Part shown: positions 1 through 9,340 of the stretch, piece after piece | How the letters are laid out: each line of letters starts with the position of its first letter | How positions within the stretch are numbered: the first letter of the stretch is position 1 | NCBI GenBank assembly: GCA_019637695.1 | Contig: JAHBVG010000005.1 | Location: 62,001-126,000, forward strand | Reading direction: 5' to 3' | Source: Caldilineaceae bacterium | GTDB lineage: Bacteria > Chloroflexota > Anaerolineae > Caldilineales > Caldilineaceae | DNA length: 64,000 nt | The notes under the pieces: generated by a model | What the model saw: only the letters and a program-made list of their open reading frames with translations | Told to the model about the DNA's origin: nothing | Database searches by the model: none | Translations under genes and position numbers: made by a program

Positions 1-1527
1 CCCGAAATCGTGGCCTACACCATTGAGATCATGCTGGCTCAGATTAAACAAGTTGTCACAGCCGATCCCGCTCCCGATGAGCATATCCGCGCTCGTCAGA
101 TAGCACGCGTTGAACAGCAAAAGGCCGAATTGGATCAAAGCCTTCAACAGTGGCCAGAGACTTATCAAGAACCAACGCGCCATCGAATAGAGCAATGGCA
201 AACCGAGCAGAGTACAGAGCTTACCCAAACGCCCTCTGCGCCTAACCCGTCGCCAACCAATAGTTCGTCGGCGCAGATGGCTCCTGCGGGGACGCCGCTG
301 CCAGCCGCTACACCCACAGCGACCAACCTGCCGTCAACGTCTGGGGGCGTCACCAGTGTGGCGCCGCAGGCAGCGCAGGCGACAACAACGCCCACGCCCA
401 GACCAACATCAACGTGGACACCCACCCCTGCGCCTGGGTCCGATCTGGTTGTGCTGACGCCCATCTACCCGACCTTTACACCGACGGCGTCGAGTACAAC
501 TGTGGCGATGAACACTGCCACGCGCACGCTGACGCCGTCCCCAACCAGTACACCAACACAGACAGCGGCGCCGAATATAACCGCCATTGTGGCAACGCTG
601 GAAGCCAAATTGACGGGGACGCCTACTTCTGCGCCCATTACGCCGACGTTGACAATTACATCAACATTCACGCCGACAGTCACGCGCACAGCTGCCCCAA
701 CCAATACACCGACGCCGGGGACCATTCCCTTTGCCGAGAGGCTATTCGTCAGTGAATTTATGGCAGCGCCGCAGGCTGTCCCCGCGCCCGATGGCGAGTG
801 GATAGAACTCCACAACCCTGGTTTACAAGCCGTGAATCTACGCGGATGGACCCTGGCCGCCCAGAGCGGTAACACCCACACGATCAATCAGAATGTCTGG
901 GTGCAGTCAGGCGCGTACATTGTCCTGGCCCGAAACGGCAATTTACTCATGAACGGCGGCGTGAACCCTGCGTACGTCTACGATAACCTCAGCTTAAACA
1001 ATAGCCGGGGCGAGATCCGATTGCTCAATCAGGATGGCGTGCAGGTTTCGCGTGTCGCCTGGGGAGAGGGGACTGCCCATATTGTGCGTCCGGGCGCTTC
1101 TCTCCAACGGACAAATTTTGAACCTGGTGCAAACTGGGCTGTTTCTTCACAGCGCTGGGCTGGATCTGCTGGCGACTTTGGTACGCCGGGGGGACCTTAC
1201 GTCGCGCCAGGCACATCCACGCCCACGCCGCGCCCAACCAACACTGCGACTGAGACTGCGGTTCCGCCGACGCCTACATGGACGCCGGTTCCGCCAACTT
1301 CTACATGGACGCCGACGCCGCTGCCCACATGGACGCCGACGGCAACAGCGCTGCCTACATCAACGCCAACATGGACGCCTACGCCGACGCATATATCACC
1401 GCTGCCGACGCCCACGTGGACGCCGGTTTCGCTGCTGCCGACGCCCACATGGACGCCGACCTGGACGCGCCAAACCGCGGCCCCGCCGGAACCCACCCTG
1501 CTATGGAAGATTCACTCACACCAGTAG
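1..1527 (+). CDS. Thr/Pro-rich secreted protein with lamin-tail domain, 5' end outside window
   Basis: The frame is open from the first base, so the gene probably starts upstream; a GTG at 10 is the first possible start inside the window. A helical N-terminal stretch is followed by a Thr/Pro/Ser-rich linker. A lamin-tail domain (LTD) lies at about 740-1190, with the typical pattern ISEF-like '[10 protein letters not shown]', '[10 protein letters not shown]' and 'VNLRGWTLA'. A second run of TPTWTP repeats follows. LTDs are found in many secreted bacterial proteins and nucleases, but no catalytic domain is visible here, so a surface or matrix role is inferred. The frame ends at a TAG in 1525-1527, where the Pro/Thr pattern moves into another frame (see next entry), so the real protein is probably longer. 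The family call is good; the function is unknown. Confidence 0.7.
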   Translation, partial: PEIVAYTIEIMLAQIKQVVTADPAPDEHIRARQIARVEQQKAELDQSLQQWPETYQEPTRHRIEQWQTEQSTELTQTPSAPNPSPTNSSSAQMAPAGTPLPAATPTATNLPSTSGGVTSVAPQAAQATTTPTPRPTSTWTPTPAPGSDLVVLTPIYPTFTPTASSTTVAMNTATRTLTPSPTSTPTQTAAPNITAIVATLEAKLTGTPTSAPITPTLTITSTFTPTVTRTAAPTNTPTPGTIPFAERLFVSEFMAAPQAVPAPDGEWIELHNPGLQAVNLRGWTLAAQSGNTHTINQNVWVQSGAYIVLARNGNLLMNGGVNPAYVYDNLSLNNSRGEIRLLNQDGVQVSRVAWGEGTAHIVRPGASLQRTNFEPGANWAVSSQRWAGSAGDFGTPGGPYVAPGTSTPTPRPTNTATETAVPPTPTWTPVPPTSTWTPTPLPTWTPTATALPTSTPTWTPTPTHISPLPTPTWTPVSLLPTPTWTPTWTRQTAAPPEPTLLWKIHSHQ

Positions 1528-1667
1528 AGACGCCTCTCCCGCCGGAGGAGGGTCTGCCAACGATAACCCCAACCACGACGCCCACGTGGACGCCAGTTTC
1601 GCCGCTGCCTACCCCCGAAGGGTTCTCGTCGCCGACGCCGACACTGACGCCGACAGCGCTCCCCTAA
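1494..1667 (+). other. Frame-displaced 3' end of the lamin-tail gene
   Basis: From about 1497 the third frame continues the same composition ([19 protein letters not shown], then [15 protein letters not shown]) and ends at TAA 1665-1667. That stop abuts the stop codon of the convergent gene at 1664. A one-base shift near 1485-1505 would join both parts into one protein. Whether this is a true mutation, phase variation or a sequencing error cannot be decided from the sequence. Confidence 0.65.
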
Positions 1668-2500
1668 ATCGCATCAAGCCTGCCATACGCACGCAGGGCT
1701 AATAGATTGCCGATGGTCACCCACGGGTACCATTGGGCCAGCCCGTGTTGATCGTGCCAGCCGCCGTCCTCTTGTTGGCTGGTTTCGAGCGTGTGCAAAC
1801 ATGTTTCGATCAGATCCTGATCTGCGGCCAGGGCGACCGGCGAATAGGGCGTCGGCGCAAAGTTGAAGAAAGTATGCCGCTGGTTCTCAGGCGCATTTGC
1901 CGTCAACCTCAGGATGTTAGCGATCACCGCTTCGCGATATTGCTCCACCTCGGGGAAGTCATCGTCGGCAAAGAAGTAGTCGTAGGCGTGATAGCTCATA
2001 AAGAGCCAACCATTGGCGCGGATGGTCTCCAGCGTGACGTTCCGCTCCACCCATGCGCGCGTGGATGCGATCAGGCCCGGCGTGGCCTTGCCCAGCGTCA
2101 TAAAATTCCCCACAATCGAGTCGGGCATGGTCTGCCCGCCGCCATTCCACCACGGCGCATGAGGATAGTCCAAGAACGCCGCCGGGTTGCGTAACGAACC
2201 ATCCTCGGCCTGGTTCATCTCGACCCAGTGCGCCGTCCCATCCAACAAATTACCCGGTTCAATGGCTGTGCGCGTGAGTACAGTCAGCAAAAATTCCAAC
2301 GCCAGCGGATGGGAGTCTGGGCAGCGGGCGTCGTGTTCCATCGCGTTGCCGAAACCGTTATCTCTGTTCTTATAAGCAAGCAGCGCCCGTTGTACAACCT
2401 CTAGCGGTCGATCCTCAAAGAGATGGCCGAAGAGCGCCCGTTCCCAAAGGACGCCGTGCTGATAGACAAAATCACGGGCATGATTCAGATCGATGGTCAT
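1664..2500 (-). CDS. Prenyltransferase/squalene-cyclase-like alpha-alpha toroid protein
   Basis: A 278-residue soluble protein without signal peptide. Repeated segments such as 'LETSQQEDGGWHDQHG' near the C-terminus and 'VEMNQAEDGSLRN' at mid-protein resemble the QW-like repeats of the terpene cyclase/prenyltransferase alpha-alpha toroid fold. The DxDD motif of squalene-hopene cyclases is not seen, and the protein is less than half their length, so a cyclase reaction should not be assumed. The start is supported by AGGGGG seven bases upstream of the ATG. It converges with the lamin-tail gene, overlapping at the stop codons. The fold is fairly likely; the function is unknown. Confidence 0.6.
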   Translation of the reverse strand: MTIDLNHARDFVYQHGVLWERALFGHLFEDRPLEVVQRALLAYKNRDNGFGNAMEHDARCPDSHPLALEFLLTVLTRTAIEPGNLLDGTAHWVEMNQAEDGSLRNPAAFLDYPHAPWWNGGGQTMPDSIVGNFMTLGKATPGLIASTRAWVERNVTLETIRANGWLFMSYHAYDYFFADDDFPEVEQYREAVIANILRLTANAPENQRHTFFNFAPTPYSPVALAADQDLIETCLHTLETSQQEDGGWHDQHGLAQWYPWVTIGNLLALRAYGRLDAI

Positions 2501-2660
2501 AATTGTTCCCCCTGTGCTGTGAAAAAGACGACCGATGGCAAACGGCGGACCGCAAGCAACTCACCTTCACCTGGCGCAACTGCGAGTTCAAATGACCGAG
2601 ACTTTATTTTTCAAGGAAGCTATGCCAGAATCAACCAAACGGTCATGGCGGAGCGATTCA

Positions 2661-3194
2661 ATGACAGAGACGATTCCCAGTATTCCACCCTATGGACGAC
2701 AACTTTTCCTCTGCACCAACGGCAACTGCGCAGGTAGCGAGACGGTGGTGGGGCTGCTTCAACATTTGCATACCCTGCACCGCAAACATGGACGTCACCG
2801 TTTCAGCAATCCAGAACGGGTGATCCACGTCCCCTGCGGCTGTCTGGGCGTCTGCACCAGCGGGCCGATTATGGTCGTCTACCCGGATGGCGTCTGGTAT
2901 CATCAATTAGATGAAGCAAAGTTGACGCGCATCTACGAGGAACATCTGCTTGAGGGTAAACCGGTGGCGGAGTACATCTTCCATCGCCACTTCCCCGCCG
3001 GCCAGGAACCCGCTTACGCTCCCCATCTGCGCGCCGACGAAGCCGCTGATCCGCTGGCGTTGGCTGCCGAAGCCGCCGCTCTCGAAAAAGAAGAAGAGCG
3101 TCGGATCGAAGCAGCGCAGCCTATCCCCGATCATGTGCGCGCCGCCCGCGCCCGACGACAGCAACGTAGCCAGTCGCCAAAGTCCAGATCGTAA
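2661..3194 (+). CDS. Thioredoxin-like [2Fe-2S] ferredoxin-domain protein
   Basis: The N-terminal ~110 residues carry the cysteine pattern of thioredoxin-like [2Fe-2S] ferredoxins: 'LFLCTNGNCAGSE' and later 'VPCGCLGVCTSGPIMVVYPDG'. The C-terminal ~70 residues are Ala/Glu/Arg-rich and probably helical or disordered. The frame is open further upstream (to 2535), but GGAG at 2650-2653 lies seven bases before the ATG at 2661, which gives MTETIPSIPPYG as start. Such proteins are small electron carriers, sometimes linked to cobalamin or nitrogen metabolism in other genomes; no partner is visible here. The cluster-binding call is confident, the pathway is not. Confidence 0.7.
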   Translation: MTETIPSIPPYGRQLFLCTNGNCAGSETVVGLLQHLHTLHRKHGRHRFSNPERVIHVPCGCLGVCTSGPIMVVYPDGVWYHQLDEAKLTRIYEEHLLEGKPVAEYIFHRHFPAGQEPAYAPHLRADEAADPLALAAEAAALEKEEERRIEAAQPIPDHVRAARARRQQRSQSPKSRS

Positions 3195-3279
3195 CGCAAA
3201 TCAATTGTGTCGCCAAAGATAAAATTCCTCCAATCCGCGTTTACAAGGTCTCTCGTTACAAGAATTCGCTTGACAGGTT

Positions 3280-4293
3280 CTAAGATGGCGAGAGCGGCGT
3301 AGCAATGGGCGCATCTAAGCCGGGGCGGATGGTATGGCGCGCATAGGGAAGCGAGGCGATGGTCTTTACGGTCTTCTCTAAATAGGAAAGGCCATCGGGG
3401 AGTTTGTTGCTTGTCGTCAAATAGCCAGTGCCGCCCGCATGAGAGATCCCCCCTATGCAGATCTCGCTGACGCGGCCCATGCGGATGGCGCGGTTCCACG
3501 CAGAGTAGAAGAAGATGGGCCAGCGACCTGGGAAGAGAATCTTCCCGAGTTGTTGCGGACGATCGCGGGAGCCGTAGAGATGATAGACATGATCGGCGGC
3601 GAGCAAGCCTGGGTCGCTGCCGAAGATACCGCCCATGGAAACCACAAAGATAGGCGCGTCCAATTCCTCTTTGAGATAAGTCGCCGTGCCTACGGCAATC
3701 TGCCCTGCGCCGCTATAGCCAATCAAAATGACAGGACGCCGGGCATCCAGATCATAGCCGTGTTGAACGAGGGCGTTGATGATCACCTGCGCCATTGCCT
3801 GGTTGTAGATGGGTCCATAGCGTTTGTCGATGGAAATCGCTACCTGCCACATGTTGCGCACATTGATCAAATATCCCGCCAGCCCTTCCAGCCAGTGACG
3901 GCTTAACTTACGGCGCAGCGCCCATCGCCACATCCCTGCGAAGATAGGCTGCCCGGTGAGCGGCAAGTTGTTCACCGAATAGGGAAAGATGTTGTCGATG
4001 ACCAGCGTCCCCGGCATCTCTTCTGATAACCGCTTGAGGAAGTTCTGTTCGCGGCGGCTCAGCGTCTCACCCGAAACGCGGCTGATCCCCGAAAGAAAGA
4101 CAATATAGGACTCAGCGTCGGGGCTGTTGTGGCTGGTGGGCAAGAAGTTGGGCGCATCCTCTTGATAGATCCTGTCGCCAAACCAGCCAGCCCACCATCC
4201 CAATGCTTCAAATGGCGCCAAAGCGGCCCAGATCAGCAGACCCACCACGGCGATACCGAGCAGAGAGAGCAGATCTACCAGCGGTTCAGTCAT
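3280..4293 (-). CDS. Membrane-anchored alpha/beta-hydrolase-fold protein
   Basis: An N-terminal hydrophobic segment (about residues 8-30) is followed by a soluble domain. The motif 'ILIGYSGAGQIAVG' matches the GxSxG nucleophile elbow of alpha/beta hydrolases. A distal 'GISHAGGTGYL' could supply the catalytic His. The gene starts inside the 3' end of the upstream membrane-protein gene (8-base overlap), with AGGAG upstream of the ATG, so the two are probably translated together. The substrate is unknown; a lipid or cell-surface ester is only a guess. Confidence 0.55.
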   Translation of the reverse strand: MTEPLVDLLSLLGIAVVGLLIWAALAPFEALGWWAGWFGDRIYQEDAPNFLPTSHNSPDAESYIVFLSGISRVSGETLSRREQNFLKRLSEEMPGTLVIDNIFPYSVNNLPLTGQPIFAGMWRWALRRKLSRHWLEGLAGYLINVRNMWQVAISIDKRYGPIYNQAMAQVIINALVQHGYDLDARRPVILIGYSGAGQIAVGTATYLKEELDAPIFVVSMGGIFGSDPGLLAADHVYHLYGSRDRPQQLGKILFPGRWPIFFYSAWNRAIRMGRVSEICIGGISHAGGTGYLTTSNKLPDGLSYLEKTVKTIASLPYARHTIRPGLDAPIATPLSPS

Positions 4294-4984
4294 CGCTCTT
4301 TTTCTCCTCTTGCGACCTGCTTCTCGATTTGAGATACCGACTCCGCAGTTGGATGCGGTGGCGCAAGCGTTCTGGCAAGCGTAGTTGACTCAGATCATGG
4401 AGTGTCCATAGCATGGGGACGCCAGCCGTGCGGCGACGCAACCAGTGTTCAAATCGTAACAGTGGGCGTCCTAACGTGCGTCGCCAGATCTGGACTAGAA
4501 GCCATCCTAACCCGCTACAGGCAACCGCCTGCCAGATCGTCAGATTCAGCCCAACCTGCACTGCAATCACCGTCGCCAGTAGGCTCCACACGCTGATGAT
4601 CAAAGCAAATAGCGATCCCAGGTATGGGGTCAACACGAAAAATCCTAAGAGTTGAGGCGCATAGGCGAGGCCGACAGCCCGGCCTACAATGGTATATGTG
4701 ATCTCTCGATTGAAAAGGTAGACGCCCACCAGCCAGATTGTCGCCGTCCAAAATAGATAGCCGACAATGTGTGTGCCCGCGGAGAGCAGAATTGCTAGAC
4801 CAAATCGTTGCGGCGAGATGCGGTTGATAAAGAGGATGAGGCTTTGCGCCAGCGCATCAGAAAGCCCAGCCAATGCCACCACTGAAATGGCGATAAGCAG
4901 ACCCTGCTGTGCCTGGGTAATTTGGGCGAAAATGCGAGGATCTAATGCCAACGCCTGTTGTATTGTTTCGAAGAAAGGAGGCAT
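4286..4984 (-). CDS. Yip1-like integral membrane protein
   Basis: A protein of about 232 residues with roughly five hydrophobic segments (for example 'GLLIAISVVALAGLSDAL', 'LLGFFVLTPYLGSLFALII') and a basic, Arg-rich cytoplasmic tail. The layout, with a short soluble N-terminus, clustered helices and a conserved-looking 'VGLAYAPQLLGFF', resembles the bacterial Yip1/DUF1282 group, but this is by pattern only. The ATG at 4984 (MPPFFETIQQ) is preferred because the upstream ATG at 5071 lies in the centre of a 50-bp palindrome. It overlaps the hydrolase gene that follows. Confidence 0.5.
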   Translation of the reverse strand: MPPFFETIQQALALDPRIFAQITQAQQGLLIAISVVALAGLSDALAQSLILFINRISPQRFGLAILLSAGTHIVGYLFWTATIWLVGVYLFNREITYTIVGRAVGLAYAPQLLGFFVLTPYLGSLFALIISVWSLLATVIAVQVGLNLTIWQAVACSGLGWLLVQIWRRTLGRPLLRFEHWLRRRTAGVPMLWTLHDLSQLRLPERLRHRIQLRSRYLKSRSRSQEEKKSDD

Positions 4985-5045
4985 CTCTCGTTCTGATCTT
5001 CTTGGCTGCAAATTTGTGGGTGTGCTGTGATTATAACCCGCTATT

Positions 5046-5095
5046 ATAACAAAGAGCGCCACTGGTTGCATGCAACCAGTGGCGCTCTTTGTTAT
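5046..5095. terminator. 50-bp perfect palindrome, probable terminator
   Basis: The sequence from 5046 to 5095 is identical to its own reverse complement, with arms 5046-5070 and 5071-5095. It has a GC-rich core (GAGCGCCACTGGTTGCA) and AAAG/CTTT ends that would give an A/U-flanked stem in either direction. It lies after the stop of the Wzz-like gene (5170) and before the Yip1-like gene, so it probably terminates minus-strand transcription. The absence of a loop is unusual for a terminator. Confidence 0.6.
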
Positions 5096-5169
5096 GCCAG
5101 TAAATCGCGACTGGTGAAGCGCGTTATCTGTTGCGTTTCCCAGAGTACAGCAGGCGGCCGCCCGCCAAA

Positions 5170-7290
5170 TTAACCAGTAAACCGTCTTCGCCCAGCCAGG
5201 AAGGGATCTTGCCCCATAAAGTTTGCCAGAAATGCGATAAAGATCGCCAGCAGATTACCCACTACGGCGGCCAACGCAACGGTCATCAGCAGGCTGGTCC
5301 CCTCTACCGGGTCCACTGGAGGGACGGCTGGAGCGGCAAAGCGAACTTCGCTATTCGCCGCCGTATTGGACAGGTTCAATTCGACGTTCTTGTTGCTCAA
5401 CGTGGTAAAGGTACTCCATGCCAGGTCGCGCTGTTGGGTCAATTGCTGCTGGCGGGCCGTGCGCGATTCGTACTGCGCACGTAGATCCTGAAGTTCCGCT
5501 TCCATTAAGTCGAGTGATTGATTGACAGTCTGGGCGGCAGACTCATAAGCAGCCAGATCCTCTATCCCCTGTAATTGGATCAATTGTCTGGCTCCTGTCT
5601 CTCCGAAAAGTGACAGCGGCGTTTCGCCAGAGGCGCTGGCGGCAAGCTGTGATAGCTCCTCTAGCGTAAATAACTCAGGGTAAAGGGTGCGGATCTCGTC
5701 AAAGAGTTGGGTATCGACGGCTTGTTGTTGGCTCTCTTCGGCGATCCGCCCTACGCGGTAAAGATCCTGATAGCGCAGGTAGATGGCGTCTCTCAATGTA
5801 TCTACATTGGCGTTCTCCTGTGCTTGTACGCCGCCTACGCCGCCCACTGAAGAGGCTGCCGCCAGTTGATTGGGATCAAATTGTTCGAGGAAGTGGAAAT
5901 CGCTGCCCATTAACAAACGCTCGGATTGCGCCGCGATCTCATCCGTCAGCAGAGCGATGCGATTCTCCAACACGTCAATCAACGCTGCCAGATCCGCTTC
6001 TTGGGCGACTGCTGTTCCGTTCTGCGCCTCTCCATTGCCCAGATTCAGTTGAAGGTTGGCCGGCAACATCTCAGACGAGGCGAAGATCTGCGTTTTGAGC
6101 AGCGTAAGGGCGAGTCCATTGCTGGCGGCTGCCCCATCGCCGCCTTGGGAAACTTGATCCCGAAGATCGCGCGCGTTGATCAGCAACGATTCCAATCGCT
6201 GTCTTTCGGCGTAGTTGCTAGAAAATTGGGTCAGTTGCCATTGAAACTGTTCATCAAAGACCGCCACCATGGATTCAATCTCGGCGTTGATCAGCCGATC
6301 ATAGATCTCCTGGCGCGCCTGGCGATCTTGATAGAAGGCATTCAGCCGATTCTGAATTTCGGTGTTGATGTACATTTCCAAAATGTGCTGTTTGGCCTCC
6401 TGCTCCTTTTGGAAGCCAAGCATTTGATTATGGGCCAGCGCATCAATATAAGCGGCGGCGATCTGCTGTCGCGCCGCCAATTCTTTATCGACAAGAGCCT
6501 GCACGGCTGTTTGCTTGCCCGTTTGGATGCTGGTGATAATGGTCTCTTTTTCATGGATCAGGCGTTGCAGACGGCCAGAGTTGTCAGCAGCAATAAAGCT
6601 TTCAAGCTGGTTTTGGGCAGCCTGATAATCAGCCCGAGCTGTCTCCAGATCATTCTTCACCGAGGCTATTACCTCAGCGGGTACACTGCCGTAGAGCGTA
6701 TTGACATGTAGCACATAATGGTGCGCCCAGGCGTTGGCAATCAAAGCGGCGCGCTCTGGCGAATCGGATTCGACGATGATGCGGATTAGATCGCTGTCCG
6801 TCCGCCCATTGATCGAGGTAACAATCTCAGCGCTCACTTTTTTCAGCAAGACAGCCGGGTTCTGCTCCGCCTCTGTCAGCACCAATCTTAACTCGGCGAT
6901 GACGGTCTCGGCCACCGCGCTATTGGGCACCAGGCCAAGCAGCGCTGAGCGTCGCGTGTCCCCGCGTAATATTTGCAGATCCTGTTCGGATAGCGTCCGG
7001 TATCGATCGTCAAAGGTAATATCGCTCTTCACGCGTGCAATTGCCACAGTGGCCGCTGACTTGTATGTTGGGGCACTCACATACCTCAACGCCAGGACAA
7101 CACCTGCTGCAATCACAGCGACGACCCCTGTGAAAAGTATGATTTCCCGCCACCAATTGATCAAGACTTGGAGGTACTCGCGCAGGTCTATTTCATCTTC
7201 TTCTATCGGCCACATTTCTTTTTGTGATGGATGGATAGACTGTGATGGATGGATAGACGTTTGCGTTTCAGGAAATTCTCGAATTGCCAT
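5170..7290 (-). CDS. Wzz-type polysaccharide chain-length determinant protein
   Basis: A 706-residue protein with a Wzz-like N-terminus ('IDLREYLQVLINWWREI'), a transmembrane helix at about residues 49-69, a long periplasmic region rich in Glu, Gln and Ala that should form coiled coils, and a second membrane helix near residues 667-690. This is the topology of polysaccharide copolymerases that set the length of O-antigen, capsule or exopolysaccharide. No C-terminal BY-kinase domain (Walker motif, Tyr cluster) is present. It is longer than most Wzz proteins (about 300-500 residues) because of the coiled-coil region. Residues 12-23 contain a direct repeat SIHPSQ twice, encoded by an 18-bp tandem duplication. 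It is divergent from the CapA-like gene. Confidence 0.75.
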   Translation of the reverse strand: MAIREFPETQTSIHPSQSIHPSQKEMWPIEEDEIDLREYLQVLINWWREIILFTGVVAVIAAGVVLALRYVSAPTYKSAATVAIARVKSDITFDDRYRTLSEQDLQILRGDTRRSALLGLVPNSAVAETVIAELRLVLTEAEQNPAVLLKKVSAEIVTSINGRTDSDLIRIIVESDSPERAALIANAWAHHYVLHVNTLYGSVPAEVIASVKNDLETARADYQAAQNQLESFIAADNSGRLQRLIHEKETIITSIQTGKQTAVQALVDKELAARQQIAAAYIDALAHNQMLGFQKEQEAKQHILEMYINTEIQNRLNAFYQDRQARQEIYDRLINAEIESMVAVFDEQFQWQLTQFSSNYAERQRLESLLINARDLRDQVSQGGDGAAASNGLALTLLKTQIFASSEMLPANLQLNLGNGEAQNGTAVAQEADLAALIDVLENRIALLTDEIAAQSERLLMGSDFHFLEQFDPNQLAAASSVGGVGGVQAQENANVDTLRDAIYLRYQDLYRVGRIAEESQQQAVDTQLFDEIRTLYPELFTLEELSQLAASASGETPLSLFGETGARQLIQLQGIEDLAAYESAAQTVNQSLDLMEAELQDLRAQYESRTARQQQLTQQRDLAWSTFTTLSNKNVELNLSNTAANSEVRFAAPAVPPVDPVEGTSLLMTVALAAVVGNLLAIFIAFLANFMGQDPFLAGRRRFTG
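7223..7258. repeat. 18-bp tandem duplication inside the Wzz-like gene
   Basis: Bases 7223-7240 and 7241-7258 are identical 18-mers (unit TGTGATGGATGGATAGAC). They keep the reading frame and encode SIHPSQ twice near the N-terminus. The exact identity suggests a recent slippage duplication. Confidence 0.85.
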
Positions 7291-7417
7291 TATAAACTAC
7301 CTCTCTCAAATTTGGTGTAAAGCTGTTTGCGTACGGGATTGCAGTCTCTTCATCCCTGCGCTATGATTGCAGAAACACCCTCCAGGCGGCTCCCAAAATA
7401 GAGGAGAAATTCTGCCC

Positions 7418-7446
7418 TTGAGGAGGGAGCGCACCGCACTTAATAT
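7418..7446 (+). promoter_or_regulatory. Candidate sigma-70-type promoter of the CapA-like gene
   Basis: TTGAGG at 7418-7423 and TAATAT at 7441-7446 are separated by 17 bases, 31 bases upstream of the ATG at 7478. It lies in the divergent interval with the Wzz-like gene. Confidence 0.45.
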
Positions 7447-7477
7447 TACCGTACTCTAGTCAGGCTTCAAAAACACT

Positions 7478-9241
7478 ATGGGCTTTCAGTTACTTCCCCG
7501 GCGCATTATTGCCTTTCTCAGCCTTTTGATGATTGTAACAGGCATCGCGTTGACCGTTTGGTCCTATTCACAGCTACCTGCAGCCAACCCCAGGACGCCA
7601 GAGACCGCCAGCGCTGAGATATTGCCAACGGTTGCGCCCTCTGTCCTCATTGCCGCTGAACCAACCGACAGATCCGTAACGCCGGCTGCGACGGAAGATA
7701 TCACCGGTCCTATGATCATCGGTATGGGCGAGGATCTTCCCTTTCCCTTGCAAGAGGTGATCGCCGGGATCGCGCTTGCCCAAGAGGACGTGTTCACTGC
7801 GCCAGCGGAAGCAATATCCGTCACGTTGCGCCTGGACACAGCGGATCGCGCCGGGATGCCGATCTACCAGTCACTCTATGCGGTAGCGACGCGCTTTGAT
7901 GTCATTGACCCCACCATCGATTCAGAAAGCATACACGCGCTCTGGCGCGGCGATCCTTTGCCCGACGCGCTCCCCTATGCGCAGATTGCAGTTGTGAGCG
8001 ATACCTTACCCAGTCTGGTGACACTTTTCGGCGCAGCCGGTCCATCTGTCACTGGGTATGCAGATGTCAATGAGGTGACCAACGCCGTGTGGGCGAGCCG
8101 GCAGACGCTCACTCTGCTGCCATTTGACGTACTCATCCCCGAACTAACCGTCCTTGCGGTGGATGGACAGAATCCCGTTGAAAATTCCCGTAAGTTTGAC
8201 GTTAGCCGCTACCCCTTCATTCTTACTGTCTATGCTCATGCTGTCGATCAGGAGAAACCCTACCAGTCGCTGCTCGATGAGATCGTGGCGTTAAGTGGCG
8301 GCGCCAATCGCCGCGCGGATCGCCTCACCCTTGTCGCTATGACCGGCGTCACGGCCATGGTGCGGATGACCGCCCAGCAAATGGACCTCTATGGAGCGAT
8401 CTGGCCGGCCGAAATTGTGGGGCCACTGCTTGCCGACGCAGACATTACCACCGTCAGCAACGAAGTGCCCTTTGTTGAGGGCTGTGTCACTAACGTTAAT
8501 CCGTCCAATCTCACTTTTTGTAGTTCCCCTGAGTACATGGCAGCGCTCCATGCTATCGGCGCGGATATTGTGGGGCTGACCGGCAATCATCAAAATGATT
8601 ATGGCCGTGAAAACTCGCTCAAATCGTTGGAAATTTACGCCCAGGCCGGGTTGCCTGTTTACGGCGGCGGCAGAAACAAAGAAGAGGCGATAGCGCCGCT
8701 CTACCTGGAGCATAACGGCAACCGGCTGGCCTTCTTGGGGGCAAACAGTTATGGTCCGCCAGTTGCCTGGGCCACGGACACTGCCCCCGGCAGCGCCCCT
8801 TTTGATCTCAATATCATGTCGGCGCAGGCGCGCAGTATTAAAGATGGGGACCGCGCCGATGTGGTTTTGGCGGAAATCCAATATCAGGAAACGTATGGCG
8901 TCGATCCACTCATCGACCAGCGTCAGACCTTCCGTGCGCTGATCCGAGCCGGGGCAGACATCGTCACCGGTATCCAAAGCCATGTGCCGCAAGCGCTTGA
9001 GTTCCAAGAAGGGAAACTGATCCTCTACGGTTTGGGCAACTTCTTCTTCGATCAGATGATAGGCGCTACCCGTGAGGGATTAATCGTTAAACATACGATC
9101 TACGAAGGGCGACACATCAGCACACAGGTTTTGACAACGATGATCTACGATTACGGTCAACCTCACTGGGCTTCGGACGCCGAACGCGAGGTGATCTTGA
9201 GACGTGTTTTCAACGCCAGCTATTGGGAACGCCCACGCTAA
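7478..9241 (+). CDS. CapA-family protein (poly-gamma-glutamate/capsule type)
   Basis: A 587-residue protein with an N-terminal membrane anchor or signal (about residues 9-29) and a Thr/Pro-containing spacer. The C-terminal half is a CapA/PgsA-type metallophosphatase-fold domain: 'VGLTGNHQNDYG', 'LAFLGANSYGPP', 'GADIVTGIQSHVPQ', and 'LILYGLGNFFFDQ', which is the hallmark end of the family. CapA proteins take part in poly-gamma-glutamate or capsule production in Bacillus, while many environmental homologues have unknown substrates. The N-terminal ~270 residues look like a separate periplasmic-binding-like domain. Location beside a Wzz-like gene supports an envelope-polymer role. Confidence 0.75.
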   Translation: MGFQLLPRRIIAFLSLLMIVTGIALTVWSYSQLPAANPRTPETASAEILPTVAPSVLIAAEPTDRSVTPAATEDITGPMIIGMGEDLPFPLQEVIAGIALAQEDVFTAPAEAISVTLRLDTADRAGMPIYQSLYAVATRFDVIDPTIDSESIHALWRGDPLPDALPYAQIAVVSDTLPSLVTLFGAAGPSVTGYADVNEVTNAVWASRQTLTLLPFDVLIPELTVLAVDGQNPVENSRKFDVSRYPFILTVYAHAVDQEKPYQSLLDEIVALSGGANRRADRLTLVAMTGVTAMVRMTAQQMDLYGAIWPAEIVGPLLADADITTVSNEVPFVEGCVTNVNPSNLTFCSSPEYMAALHAIGADIVGLTGNHQNDYGRENSLKSLEIYAQAGLPVYGGGRNKEEAIAPLYLEHNGNRLAFLGANSYGPPVAWATDTAPGSAPFDLNIMSAQARSIKDGDRADVVLAEIQYQETYGVDPLIDQRQTFRALIRAGADIVTGIQSHVPQALEFQEGKLILYGLGNFFFDQMIGATREGLIVKHTIYEGRHISTQVLTTMIYDYGQPHWASDAEREVILRRVFNASYWERPR

Positions 9242-9269
9242 AGCAGTTGTAGGATAAGCATCCCTGTAT

Positions 9270-9298
9270 TTGGTCACATTATGTAAATTAAGTACAAT
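9270..9298 (+). promoter_or_regulatory. Promoter of the secreted trypsin gene
   Basis: TTGGTC at 9270-9275 and TACAAT at 9293-9298 are separated by 17 bases in an AT-rich stretch, about 43 bases upstream of the chosen start at 9341. Confidence 0.55.
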
Positions 9299-9340
9299 AG
9301 ATGCTATTTTGTCGAACCTTTGACAAAGGGCAGGATGTGT

